Assembly (NCBI RefSeq): GCF_026151395.1
Contig: NZ_JAMQPV010000001.1
Span: forward strand, 1,488,001 to 1,552,000
Reading direction: 5' to 3'
From: Leptospira limi
Lineage (GTDB): Bacteria > Spirochaetota > Leptospiria > Leptospirales > Leptospiraceae
DNA length: 64,000 nt
The translations under genes were made by a program, and so were the position numbers. Below the pieces are notes generated by a model that saw only the letters and a list, made by a program, of their open reading frames with translations, was not told the origin of the DNA and made no database searches. Positions within the stretch are counted from its first letter, which is position 1. Every line of letters begins with the position of its first letter. This document shows positions 1 through 7,544 of this stretch, in pieces.

Positions 1-930
1 GGAATCATAGTTACGGCCAATAACCTCGTCACGAGTGGAAAATTATCGGGACTTGGTAAACCTGAAGGAAATTGGCAACCGCCAGATCGTTTTCAAAGGT
101 TAGTTGGAATTCTCGAAACCCAAGAAAAATGGAGTTTAGAAGAACTGGCAGCCATTCAGAATGATACAGTTTCCTCTTTTGCACCAGAATACTTAGAGAT
201 TTTGTTTTCCTCAGTGAAAGAACCAAAGACGTTAGGTGGCAAAAAAGTTTTAGAAATCCTTAAAAATTGGAATTTTGAACACTTCCCAGAGTCCCAAGGG
301 GCAGCTGTTTATGATGTTTTCTTTTATATCACAATGAAAGAACTACTCATAGATGAAATGGGACTTGAACATTTTGAACTGTATGGAGACATGGCAGAGT
401 ATTGGAATGCTTACCGACGATTCATCCGTAATCCAAATTCGAATTATTGGGATGACCTGAGAACAGTCGGAATCTTAGAAACAAGAACTGATATCTTAAA
501 TCGTTCCATTGAACTGACAGCAAGATATTTGGAAAAAAATGTTTCTGCAACTCCAAGTCTTTGGAAATGGAAATATTTATACAAAATCAAACACCCTCAT
601 CCGCTAGGCGTTTTACCTTTGATAGGTGGTGTTTTTAACATTGGTCCCTTACCGAGTGCTGGTGGAGCCGAAGTTGTAAACAATCTAAAATACAAATTGA
701 TGAAAGAGGATTGGACTGCTATGGCGGGACCTTCCAAACGTAGGGTCATCGATTATGGTAGGTTTGAGGAATCAGTGACACAACTTCCAATTGGGAATAG
801 TGGGAATTTAGGAAGTCCGTTTTATGGAAATCTTGTGGATGATTATATCAATGGGGTCCACAGAAAAATCCTGTATTCGAAAAGCCAAGTAGGAGATGGC
901 AAGTATCGTTTAGAATTCCATCCCAAATAA
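1..930 (+). CDS. Penicillin acylase family (S45) hydrolase, C-terminal part
   Basis: The reading frame is open from base 1, so the gene begins upstream of the window and 309 residues are seen. The family cleaves amides such as acyl-homoserine lactones or beta-lactam side chains, is exported and self-cleaves to expose an N-terminal Ser; that catalytic Ser lies outside the window. Family signs are the early ANNLVTSGK block, the WSLEELAAIQNDT helix and the C-terminal GGAEVVNN, MAGPSKRRVIDYG and GNSGNLGSPFY blocks, which match the beta-chain end of penicillin acylases. The substrate cannot be told from this part. A TTG at 202 is internal, not the start. Confidence 0.85.
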   Translation, partial: GIIVTANNLVTSGKLSGLGKPEGNWQPPDRFQRLVGILETQEKWSLEELAAIQNDTVSSFAPEYLEILFSSVKEPKTLGGKKVLEILKNWNFEHFPESQGAAVYDVFFYITMKELLIDEMGLEHFELYGDMAEYWNAYRRFIRNPNSNYWDDLRTVGILETRTDILNRSIELTARYLEKNVSATPSLWKWKYLYKIKHPHPLGVLPLIGGVFNIGPLPSAGGAEVVNNLKYKLMKEDWTAMAGPSKRRVIDYGRFEESVTQLPIGNSGNLGSPFYGNLVDDYINGVHRKILYSKSQVGDGKYRLEFHPK

Positions 931-939
931 GAGTTTTTT

Positions 940-959
940 CCCTACCCATCAGGGTAGGG
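940..959 (+). terminator. Hairpin after the acylase gene, weak terminator
   Basis: Perfect 8-bp arms CCCTACCC and GGGTAGGG around ATCA, ten bases after the acylase stop. The following sequence is only moderately T-rich (GTTCAATTTTCTTCT), so termination is plausible but not certain. Confidence 0.4.
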
Positions 960-1009
960 GTTCAATTTTCTTCTCTTCCCGTTTTTGTTTTGGTCGATTC
1001 TTAGAGTAG

Positions 1010-2173
1010 ATGGTTCGGCACTTCTTTTTTCCATTTTTATTCGTATCGTTTCTGTATGCGCAGTCACCATCTGATCGTATGGCTTTTGCCTTTCGTAGCC
1101 AATCTTCATTAGATCCACTTCGAATGATTGTTGTGGGGGAAGTGGTTGGGATTGAAAAAGCAAGTTTTTACGAAGTCGATAAACTCTCCCAAGAATTAGA
1201 AGTCGATACAAGACCGGACACGGTCACAATCAAGGTGGCAGATCCAAAAGGCATTCGAGTCGGCCAAACCCTGTACTTACTCGAAAAAAACCAAGACCAC
1301 AAAACGTTTCGTGATGGTAACATTGTGGGGATGATTACTGTCAAATCCGTTTACCTCACTACCTTTTTTGGATGGCAGGTACGTGGAGAAGGTTACCTTC
1401 GGTTGATCGAAGACAGGCCAGTAACAGCTGCAAGGATGCTCGATACCACAAAGTATGAAGAAGCCTTTATCGCAAAAAAACAAGGTGATCATTATTTTGC
1501 AAAAGGCCAAATGGATGAAGCCCTTCGCAAATACAAACATGCTGTATCTTTAGACCAAAGTTCACCTGATTTACATTATGCGCTAGGAAAAGCCCATTGG
1601 AAAGACGGAGAAGGGTATGTCTCCACTGCCTTTGAGTATTCCATGGCCTGGAAAAATAGAGAACGATTTTCGAATCCCCAAGAACGTTTATTATTTCTTG
1701 TGGATTACTTACGGTTTTTAACTTTTTATTTCAAAGTAGAAGGGAAAGAAAACAAAAAACAATTAGAACTCATGCCGCAAGTGGCAAAAGAAGCACGCAC
1801 CTTATATCCAAAAATTTACGAAGTTTGGTTGTATAGTTTTGAAGTAACATACTTAAGTTTAATACATACAAATTTAGCTGGGAATACAGTTGATCTTCGC
1901 AAAACAAGAGATGAACTTGCTAGCCGTTCAGAAGAATTTTTAAACAAAGCATATTCTCTTAGAAAATCTGACTATTACCTTCATAAATTAGCATGCGAGT
2001 TTTACAATTTACGTTGGAAAGAAACAAGAGGATCCAATGAAGAAACCACTTATCGATCCAAACTCGTAGAACATGGTAAACTCTTACGATTGTATTATAC
2101 TGGCGAAACTACTTTATCGGAAGATTTACTCAATTCCATTCGTCTTGCTGAAAGACAATCTGGATTACTCTGA
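1010..2173 (+). CDS. Exported TPR-containing protein of unknown function
   Basis: This is a 387-residue protein with a short signal peptide (residues 1-17, ending FLYAQ), so it is probably periplasmic. Residues about 35-135 form a beta-rich domain with GIRVGQTLYLL and GNIVGMITVKSVY, somewhat like FlgT/SH3-type modules. Residues about 148-200 contain a TPR-like unit (GDHYFAKGQMDEALRKYKHAVSLD). The rest is helical. It ends convergently with the next gene, overlapping its 3' end by 9 bp. I do not recognise a specific function; the TPR suggests protein-protein contact. Confidence 0.75.
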   Translation: MVRHFFFPFLFVSFLYAQSPSDRMAFAFRSQSSLDPLRMIVVGEVVGIEKASFYEVDKLSQELEVDTRPDTVTIKVADPKGIRVGQTLYLLEKNQDHKTFRDGNIVGMITVKSVYLTTFFGWQVRGEGYLRLIEDRPVTAARMLDTTKYEEAFIAKKQGDHYFAKGQMDEALRKYKHAVSLDQSSPDLHYALGKAHWKDGEGYVSTAFEYSMAWKNRERFSNPQERLLFLVDYLRFLTFYFKVEGKENKKQLELMPQVAKEARTLYPKIYEVWLYSFEVTYLSLIHTNLAGNTVDLRKTRDELASRSEEFLNKAYSLRKSDYYLHKLACEFYNLRWKETRGSNEETTYRSKLVEHGKLLRLYYTGETTLSEDLLNSIRLAERQSGLL

Positions 2174-3454
2174 GAGAATTTTCATACTTTTTTCAAACAA
2201 ATAAGACTCCAGAAACAACATATCGTCTGGTGCTGAACTAAAATAGTTCACACCTAGGTGGTAGTGGTCTCCTTTATCTAAAAAACGAATGATTTCACCC
2301 CGTAGGATCATGGTCCTTTCTTTGTTTAATGGGATAAACATTTTGATGATATTGTGACGTTTTAAATAATGAAACAGTCGTTTGTCGTATATTTCAAAAA
2401 GTAAACCATCTAATGATATATCGACAACTTTGGTTGTGGATTGCATGGTTTCATAACTTCCATACTGAATTGCAATTTTTGTGAATACATAACTGATGAT
2501 TTCAGCTAACTCAAAAATATAAATTGCTTGGTTTTGTGAGATCGTAAAACGTTCCATCGCTGTGGAATATACTTTGATATAACCTACAACATCTTCATAC
2601 AAACGGATTGGTGTAATGATATAAGAAACATAGAAATTTCTGGACTCGTGTTTTCTCATGGATTCAAAAAAATCCAAGGCAAATTCATCTCCTAGTTCCT
2701 TTGCCATCTCTTTGTGTTCAGAATAATAATTAAATAACACATCATCTTTGGGCTCATTGATATAGGAGGTGATTCGGTTACAATCAGGGATGTAGATGGT
2801 TTTTCCAGAACGTAAGATTGTTTTTTTTGTAAAATCCTCAAATTCGTTTAATTTTTCATCTTCTTTGTAAAAATGAATTTCATAATCTTTGGATATCCTT
2901 TCGATTGCCTCGGTTAACATAATATTGATGAGTTTACTGTCTGGCCTGTCTTTTCGTACTTCCTTCATTAGGTGAGGGAACCTGCTTTCTGCATAAAGGT
3001 TTTTCCCAACTTCCCTTGAACCTCCAGACAAACTCCGGAAGAGAATGATAAAGTTCATGAACAAATCATCAACTGGGATCCGTTTATTCGTTCTTAGTTG
3101 GTAAGATTGTAACTCCGTTGGAGTTTTGATGATAATTTGGTCTTTTTGGATATCAAGGATGACAACTTCAAACTGATAATTGATGTTCATCACCTCAAAT
3201 CGAACTCGGGCTCTGCGAGAACCTTTTTCAACGAGGTCAGGGATCATGAGAGTCACTGTATGAGCTTCAATTTCCTCAACAGCAGCTACTAAGTTATCCT
3301 CTTCATAGATAAATTCAAATTCTCGGTTGTCAGCTTTTAGATAGTAAAAGAGGTGTTTAACAATATTGACATCAGATCCAATAATCGTCTCATCAAATAA
3401 CGATTCTAAAATCGTGATGAGTTCCTGCATCGAATCCGTTCTGCCGATTGCCAT
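2165..3454 (-). CDS. PilZ-like protein with an inserted sensory-type domain (DUF1577-like)
   Basis: It has 429 residues from the ATG at 3454; a longer frame to 3592 would run into the divergent gene, so I chose the internal start. Residues 1-120 resemble a YcgR N-domain (EEDNLVAAVEE, then a beta-rich stretch ending TPTELQSYQL). R121-TNK-R125 matches the c-di-GMP-binding RxxxR of PilZ, and D345-ISLDG-350 matches its D/NxSxxG. About 220 residues separate them, and the part around 165-330 looks GAF-like. It resembles leptospiral proteins I recall as DUF1577. A cytosolic c-di-GMP effector is a reasonable inference, not proven. Confidence 0.7.
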   Translation of the reverse strand: MAIGRTDSMQELITILESLFDETIIGSDVNIVKHLFYYLKADNREFEFIYEEDNLVAAVEEIEAHTVTLMIPDLVEKGSRRARVRFEVMNINYQFEVVILDIQKDQIIIKTPTELQSYQLRTNKRIPVDDLFMNFIILFRSLSGGSREVGKNLYAESRFPHLMKEVRKDRPDSKLINIMLTEAIERISKDYEIHFYKEDEKLNEFEDFTKKTILRSGKTIYIPDCNRITSYINEPKDDVLFNYYSEHKEMAKELGDEFALDFFESMRKHESRNFYVSYIITPIRLYEDVVGYIKVYSTAMERFTISQNQAIYIFELAEIISYVFTKIAIQYGSYETMQSTTKVVDISLDGLLFEIYDKRLFHYLKRHNIIKMFIPLNKERTMILRGEIIRFLDKGDHYHLGVNYFSSAPDDMLFLESYLFEKSMKILSE

Positions 3455-3507
3455 ACTAAAATTATCGATTTTTAGAGGCCCAAAACTGATTTTCTCGCAG
3501 AGAAAAT

Positions 3508-4074
3508 ATGCCAGAAAACGACAGAATCCGCCGAAATGGGAAGTATATGGAACTAACTCTCCCCAAACATGTAAATCCTGAGCTGATGCCAATGATCCGA
3601 CAAGGACTCTTAAATCCTGAAAAGGTAGCCATCCTGTCAGAACTCCATTCCATAGTGGAACGATTTGCCGGGTGTTTGTATACGGATGAAGAGGCCCAAA
3701 AGAAAATTTTGGAAAAAACAGGATCTCTCCCTGATCTCATCACTTGGGGTGATTATTTCCAAACGGAAGTAGCTTCCCGTTATTATTTAGAATCAGAAGA
3801 TTCACTTCGCCGGATTATCGATACAATTCGATTTGATTTGATTTCTTCGCATTTGATTTTTTCTGGAAAACCAGACCACTACAAAGACAAAATCAGAGCT
3901 GATGTCTTGTTTAGCAAAGGCATTGATTCTGCTTTACCAAATCAAAATATGGAAAGCCAACACTTAGAAATTTTACTCAATTACTTTGAAAATATGGAGA
4001 TCGGGAAAAAACCTTTATCTTTACAAGATAAAGCCTGGTACGAATCCTTTCAGATAGATGAAATCGCGATTTGA
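3508..4074 (+). CDS. Conserved hypothetical protein upstream of crotonase
   Basis: The protein has 188 residues from the ATG at 3508. A second ATG at 3547 (MELTLPKHVNPEL) is preceded by GGGAAG at very short spacing and could be the true start. It is soluble, mostly helical, with no signal peptide or membrane segment and no motif I recognise. It is divergent from the PilZ-like gene (54 bp between ATGs) and overlaps the downstream crotonase gene by 17 bp, so the two are very likely co-transcribed and translationally coupled. Confidence 0.7.
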   Translation: MPENDRIRRNGKYMELTLPKHVNPELMPMIRQGLLNPEKVAILSELHSIVERFAGCLYTDEEAQKKILEKTGSLPDLITWGDYFQTEVASRYYLESEDSLRRIIDTIRFDLISSHLIFSGKPDHYKDKIRADVLFSKGIDSALPNQNMESQHLEILLNYFENMEIGKKPLSLQDKAWYESFQIDEIAI

Positions 4075-4876
4075 ATCCAAAGAGTATGAATTCCTAGAAA
4101 TAGAATCCCGTGAAACAGAAGATGGAACCATCCTTTCCATCTTCTTAAACAACCCTTCTTCCCGTAATTCCATGACATGGAAAATGGGAGAAGAATTTTC
4201 TGACATCATCCATTCCATTCGCAAACAGAAAAAATTACCAAGAGCCGTTATCATCTCTGGTCGCAGTGATGTATTCTGCGCAGGTGGTGATTTGAATTTA
4301 TTACGATCTTTTTCAGAGAAAAGTTTTTCGCAAAACAGACGTGATATGAGAAAGTTCTATGGTTTCTTTTTGTCCGTCCGAAAACTTCCAGTTCCTGTCA
4401 TTGCTGCAGTGAATGGACATGCAATTGGTGCAGGTCTTTCCTTAACGTTTGGATGTGACTTACGTATTTTTGCAAGTGATGGAAAGTATTCGTTTAATTT
4501 TGTCCGATTGGGCATCCACCCGGGAATGGGATCGAGTTTCCTTGCCCTGGAACTTTTGGGAAAAAGTTTAGGTGGTAGGTTACTGCTAACTGGTGAAACG
4601 TTTAATGGGGAGATGGCAAAGGAATGGGGACTCGCATTGGATGCCGTACCTAAAACATCTGTGTATGAACGTGCTATGGAACTTGCCCTTTCCATAGCAA
4701 AAGCCGCTCCACTTGCCTTACAAGAACTCAAACAAAATTTGTATTCCTGGAAACAGTTGGATTCTGCTTTGAAAAAAGAAGCAGAATCACAAGCGCGAAA
4801 CTTTATCTCAGATGACTTTAAAGAGACCATCCAGAGTATTATAGAAAAACGAGATCCTAAGTTTAAGGGTAAATAA
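4058..4876 (+). CDS. Enoyl-CoA hydratase/isomerase family protein
   Basis: A 272-residue crotonase-fold protein, which acts on acyl-CoA thioesters through an oxyanion hole. The two oxyanion-hole loops are seen: VFCAGGDLNLL (about residues 70-80) and VNGHAIGAGLSLTFGCDLRI (about 117-136), followed by FVRLGIHPGMGSSFLALELLG. The position that carries catalytic Glu in hydratases is within HPGMGSS and has no Glu, so isomerase or another thioester chemistry is possible. It overlaps the upstream hypothetical gene by 17 bp. Family assignment is firm; the substrate is unknown. Confidence 0.9.
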   Translation: MKSRFESKEYEFLEIESRETEDGTILSIFLNNPSSRNSMTWKMGEEFSDIIHSIRKQKKLPRAVIISGRSDVFCAGGDLNLLRSFSEKSFSQNRRDMRKFYGFFLSVRKLPVPVIAAVNGHAIGAGLSLTFGCDLRIFASDGKYSFNFVRLGIHPGMGSSFLALELLGKSLGGRLLLTGETFNGEMAKEWGLALDAVPKTSVYERAMELALSIAKAAPLALQELKQNLYSWKQLDSALKKEAESQARNFISDDFKETIQSIIEKRDPKFKGK

Positions 4877-4901
4877 AATTTTAGAAAGTTTCTAAAATTT
4901 T
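4875..4901. promoter_or_regulatory. Perfect 27-bp palindrome before the Crp/Fnr-type gene
   Basis: The 13-bp arms AAAATTTTAGAAA and TTTCTAAAATTTT are separated by a single G. A 1-nt loop is too tight for a good RNA hairpin and the arms are nearly all A/T, so a protein-binding site fits better than a terminator. The centre reads TTAGAAA-G-TTTCTAA, a 7-1-7 arrangement of the kind bound by Fur-family regulators. It sits directly upstream of a possible -35 (TCGACA, 4905-4910). Nineteen bases recur at 35681-35699. Confidence 0.55.
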
Positions 4902-4941
4902 GTCTCGACAAGCGACTGGTAAGGGGTTACATAAAAGTTCG

Positions 4942-5640
4942 ATGTCTGACCTTCCACTCAATCCTGATTGTTTTTTATGTGATTATAAAAATCATAATGT
5001 GCTCCATTGTGCTGCCCATGAAACAATTGAAAGAATCAATGCAGGGAAAGATTTTACGATTTTCCCTCGTGGCAAACATCTCGTCACTGCCGGTGTAAAA
5101 GCCGAAGGATTTTTTTTCATCAAATCAGGACTCGTTCGCAGTTATGTGCAACTCGCCAGTGGAAAAGAACAAACCCTTCGATTGAGTGGGCCTGGTGATT
5201 GGGTTGGATTTCGTGATTGTATTTCCGATTCCATTTCTCACCACAATGTAGTTGCAGTAGAGGACACTCACGCTTGTTACATCACAGGATCCCTCATCGA
5301 TGCTCTGGTCAAAGATGACAGTAATTTCCAAAAAGAAGTATTCCGCCAAATGGCCAAAGAGTGGCGTGAGATGGAAGAACATGTGGTCTCTCTTGGGACC
5401 AAACAAGTCCATGAAAAATTAGCAGAGATCCTCATTGTTTTAGACAATGCCCAAGGACGAAAAAACCATGTGGAATTAAAAGTCACAAGGGATGTCCTTG
5501 CGACTTTCATTGGTACAAAAACGGAAACCTTGGTCCGTGCGCTTTCGGATCTCAAAGCCAGAGAATTTATCTCCGTCGACAAAAACCGCATCGATATTCT
5601 GAACAGAGATGCGTTGTATTCTCTCTCAAAAATTGCCTAA
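4942..5640 (+). CDS. Crp/Fnr family transcriptional regulator
   Basis: It has 232 residues from the ATG at 4942; an in-frame TTG at 4900 would place the start inside the palindrome and is unlikely. Residues about 25-125 form a cyclic-nucleotide-type jelly roll (FFFIKSGLVRSYV, LSGPGDWVGF). Residues about 180-210 carry the winged-helix recognition region (RDVLATFIGTKTETLVRALSDLK). Cys10, Cys13 and Cys23 sit in the N-terminal extension and Cys93 and Cys112 in the beta-roll, recalling the Fe-S ligands of FNR, with different spacing. A redox- or oxygen-sensing role is inference. The palindrome at 4875-4901 may be an autoregulatory site. Confidence 0.88.
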   Translation: MSDLPLNPDCFLCDYKNHNVLHCAAHETIERINAGKDFTIFPRGKHLVTAGVKAEGFFFIKSGLVRSYVQLASGKEQTLRLSGPGDWVGFRDCISDSISHHNVVAVEDTHACYITGSLIDALVKDDSNFQKEVFRQMAKEWREMEEHVVSLGTKQVHEKLAEILIVLDNAQGRKNHVELKVTRDVLATFIGTKTETLVRALSDLKAREFISVDKNRIDILNRDALYSLSKIA

Positions 5641-5667
5641 ATTTTTCTCCCAGCTATTAAGCAAGTG

Positions 5668-5743
5668 CCATGGATTTCCGATGGTAGAAGTGATTGATAA
5701 TCAAGGTAGGGTCTGTTGCCTGATTTTACCTTAAATCACTCCC
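5668..5743 (+). ncRNA. Candidate structured RNA between crp-type and rhomboid genes
   Basis: The region can fold as a 7-bp outer stem (AGTGATT 5689-5695 with AATCACT 5734-5740) enclosing AAGGTA/TACCTT (5703-5708 with 5727-5732). A competing pairing AATCA/TGATT (5699-5703 with 5721-5725) is mutually exclusive with the inner stem. A strong terminator follows at once. It may be the 3' UTR of the regulator gene, a small RNA, or an attenuator-like leader of the rhomboid gene. I recognise no known riboswitch consensus. Confidence 0.3.
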
Positions 5744-5775
5744 GGGGGGCTTCCGAAAGGATTCCCCCTTTTTTT
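5744..5775 (+). terminator. Intrinsic terminator
   Basis: A G-rich arm (GGGGG, then TCC) pairs with GGA and CCCCC around a GAAA tetraloop with a small internal loop, followed by seven T. It ends about 45 bp before the rhomboid ATG and terminates plus-strand transcripts. Confidence 0.8.
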
Positions 5776-5819
5776 ATTTCCCTTGTTTCTTTCCCTAGAC
5801 TCTAAATTTTGGAAGTACC

Positions 5820-6773
5820 ATGAGTAGAAATCGAAGCCAGGGCCCTAGTTTGTTCGGGAATCCGATCCTTCATCCTTTGAATGTCATTTTAATCCTCAAC
5901 TGTGTTATCTTTTTTTTACAATACTTTGCAAACCAACAATTGATCTTTCGATTTGGACTCACTCCTGACTTTGTGTTAAGCGGAGAAATTTGGCAAATAC
6001 TAACCTATGGATTTTTACATGAGGTTGGTTTATTACCGATCCATCTTTTGTTTAATATGTATGCAATGTATATGTTAGGAAGTAACATCATTCCGATCAT
6101 TGGGAAAACTAAGTTTATCATATTATATTTTTTATCACAAATTGGTGCAGGAATTTTTGTAGTTGGTTCTGCTTATTTGAATTTTATGTTAGGTGGTGGA
6201 ATTTCTGTTTTAGAGTCCATGACCTCTCAAACAATCGGTGCGTCGGGTGCAGTCTTCGGCTTACTTGCGTTATTTGGTTTATTTTATCCGAATGCAGAAT
6301 TATTGTTATTCATTTTCCCAGTGAAGGCTAAAAATGCAGTTTGGGTATCTCTTGTGATTGGGTATTTGATTTCTCAATTTGGGAATGCACCCATTTCGAA
6401 TACCTGCCACTTGGGTGGTGCCGTGACTGCTTGGTTACTTGTGAAACTTTTTCCCAAACAATTTTTACCAACGACAATGCCATACCTTCCTGGAATGGAA
6501 TGGGAATCACCAAGGCAATCTGAATCAATCCCACAACAAAAACCAAAAGTGGTGCCTGTGGAAGATTTGTTTTTGGACCAAAAAAAACTCAACGAAACTG
6601 TCTTACGACAAATTGAATCCAAAAAAGATCGATCTTCGGTCATCCAGTATTTACAACCATTACAAGTAGAAAACGCCAATATTTGCCCTCCCTCTACGTA
6701 TAATACCGAAGATCCCATTTGTTTACGGTGTGAGTGGTTGCCAAATTGTGCCTTACGAAAGGTTCAGGAATAA
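5820..6773 (+). CDS. Rhomboid family intramembrane serine protease
   Basis: It has 317 residues with about six membrane segments between residues 20 and 215. The catalytic dyad is visible as Ser142 in GASGAVFG and His197 in NTCHLGG, and the HxxxN motif of the oxyanion region is at His75-Asn79. Rhomboids cleave membrane proteins within the bilayer. GGAAG six bases upstream of ATG is a good ribosome site. The C-terminal tail (about 100 residues) is soluble, with Gln/Lys-rich sequence and four cysteines (289, 301, 304, 310) in a CLRCEWLPNC-type cluster that could bind metal. The substrate is unknown. Confidence 0.92.
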   Translation: MSRNRSQGPSLFGNPILHPLNVILILNCVIFFLQYFANQQLIFRFGLTPDFVLSGEIWQILTYGFLHEVGLLPIHLLFNMYAMYMLGSNIIPIIGKTKFIILYFLSQIGAGIFVVGSAYLNFMLGGGISVLESMTSQTIGASGAVFGLLALFGLFYPNAELLLFIFPVKAKNAVWVSLVIGYLISQFGNAPISNTCHLGGAVTAWLLVKLFPKQFLPTTMPYLPGMEWESPRQSESIPQQKPKVVPVEDLFLDQKKLNETVLRQIESKKDRSSVIQYLQPLQVENANICPPSTYNTEDPICLRCEWLPNCALRKVQE

Positions 6774-6789
6774 TTTTTCGTCTAATTCC

Positions 6790-6816
6790 TTGACACTCAT
6801 TTGAGATGGGGATAAT
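6790..6816 (+). promoter_or_regulatory. Sigma-70-type promoter, possibly giving a leaderless mRNA
   Basis: Consensus TTGACA (6790-6795) and GATAAT (6811-6816) are 15 bp apart. A transcription start seven bases after the -10 would fall on the A of the ATG at 6823. Confidence 0.5.
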
Positions 6817-6822
6817 GAAACT

Positions 6823-7290
6823 ATGCCTGAAGAAAAAAAGTCCTCTGTGGATGAGGTATTAAAACGCGAAAAATTAGCAAAAGACTTCGAGAAGGAAAAA
6901 CGAGTTTCCGAGCAGAAGGCGATTGAACAAGCAGCTTCTAAATTGTCTTCACAAAGCCAAGTAGTCACAGAGACTTCCAAATCTTCCAAATTCATCACCA
7001 ATATCGACATTGCCTTTTCACAGGCAAAATCTGATTTGCGGTATTATTTTTTGAATGATGGTAATTATGCAGATGAATTCAAACGGATGTTTGTCGAAAA
7101 CGAGGCGATTTTCAAACGGTATGGGATCACAAGCCAAAAGTATATGGAATACATTCGAGAATCCTTCGATCGTTATAAAAAGATCCATGACATGATGCCA
7201 CTCGATCCCATGAAACCTAAACATTTCAAATATGTGGAAGATTCGATTTCTGAACTCATCCGAATGTTCAACCAAAGGTTTGGAAAATAA
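6823..7290 (+). CDS. Conserved hypothetical coiled-coil protein
   Basis: The 155-residue soluble protein has a highly charged N-terminal half (residues 1-60, rich in Lys/Glu, probably coiled coil) followed by a compact helical part with aromatic residues (SDLRYYFLNDGNY, KRYGITSQKYMEYIRESF). There is no signal peptide, membrane segment or known motif. A promoter lies just before the ATG, and a small membrane-protein gene and hisB follow. Function unknown. Confidence 0.65.
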   Translation: MPEEKKSSVDEVLKREKLAKDFEKEKRVSEQKAIEQAASKLSSQSQVVTETSKSSKFITNIDIAFSQAKSDLRYYFLNDGNYADEFKRMFVENEAIFKRYGITSQKYMEYIRESFDRYKKIHDMMPLDPMKPKHFKYVEDSISELIRMFNQRFGK

Positions 7291-7331
7291 AGGGGAAAAT
7301 TCAGAAAAAAGAGACGGATTTCCCTAAAAAT

Positions 7332-7490
7332 TTGAGAAGGATTTTTACCTGGTTTGTTAGTTCCCATAGAGGGACATATTTGGACTCACGTTGGAAACGG
7401 ATTTTGCTTTTTGTATTGGTCGCATTGGTATATTGTTTTTGGGTATTTATCGGTTATAATTTGGTAGGTGTTTTGAGCCTCGCTTCCTAA
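7332..7490 (+). CDS. Small membrane protein upstream of hisB
   Basis: An open frame of 52 codons from TTG at 7332 encodes a basic N-terminus (RRIFTWF, RGTYLDSRWKR) and one hydrophobic helix (ILLFVLVALVYCFWVFIGY) near the C-terminus, typical of a single-pass small protein. The frame is open back to a possible ATT start at 7299, three bases after AAGGGG, so the N-terminus is uncertain. It follows the upstream gene closely. It is a prediction from sequence character only. Confidence 0.45.
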   Translation: MRRIFTWFVSSHRGTYLDSRWKRILLFVLVALVYCFWVFIGYNLVGVLSLAS

Positions 7491-7507
7491 ATCGTTTACA
7501 TTCTCTC

Positions 7508-7537
7508 TTGACATCAGGGTTTTCTACCAAACATGCT
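7508..7537 (+). promoter_or_regulatory. Possible hisB operon promoter
   Basis: Consensus TTGACA at 7508-7513, and a weak -10 candidate CATGCT at 7532-7537, 18 bp downstream. The predicted start would be at about 7544-7545, next to the ATG at 7545, which favours that start codon over the ATG at 7533. Confidence 0.35.
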
Positions 7538-7544
7538 TAGGAAT

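Noticed and set aside
3454..3592. N-terminal extension of the PilZ-like gene
   Set aside because: It would overlap the divergent hypothetical gene by about 85 bp and adds a Phe/Cys-rich stretch without family character; the ATG at 3454 is adequate.
4875..4901. Palindrome as an intrinsic terminator of the crotonase gene
   Set aside because: A single-base loop and almost pure A/T arms make a poor hairpin, and 19 bases recur in another promoter region, which fits an operator better. Termination is not fully excluded.
4357..4911. Minus-strand 184-codon frame antisense to the crotonase gene
   Set aside because: The plus-strand gene has clear family motifs, and the antisense frame has no recognisable domain.
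5641..5775. Known riboswitch or SRP/6S RNA in the gap before the rhomboid gene
   Set aside because: No conserved core of cobalamin, SAM, TPP, c-di-GMP, SRP or 6S RNA could be recognised by eye; left as an unnamed structured region.
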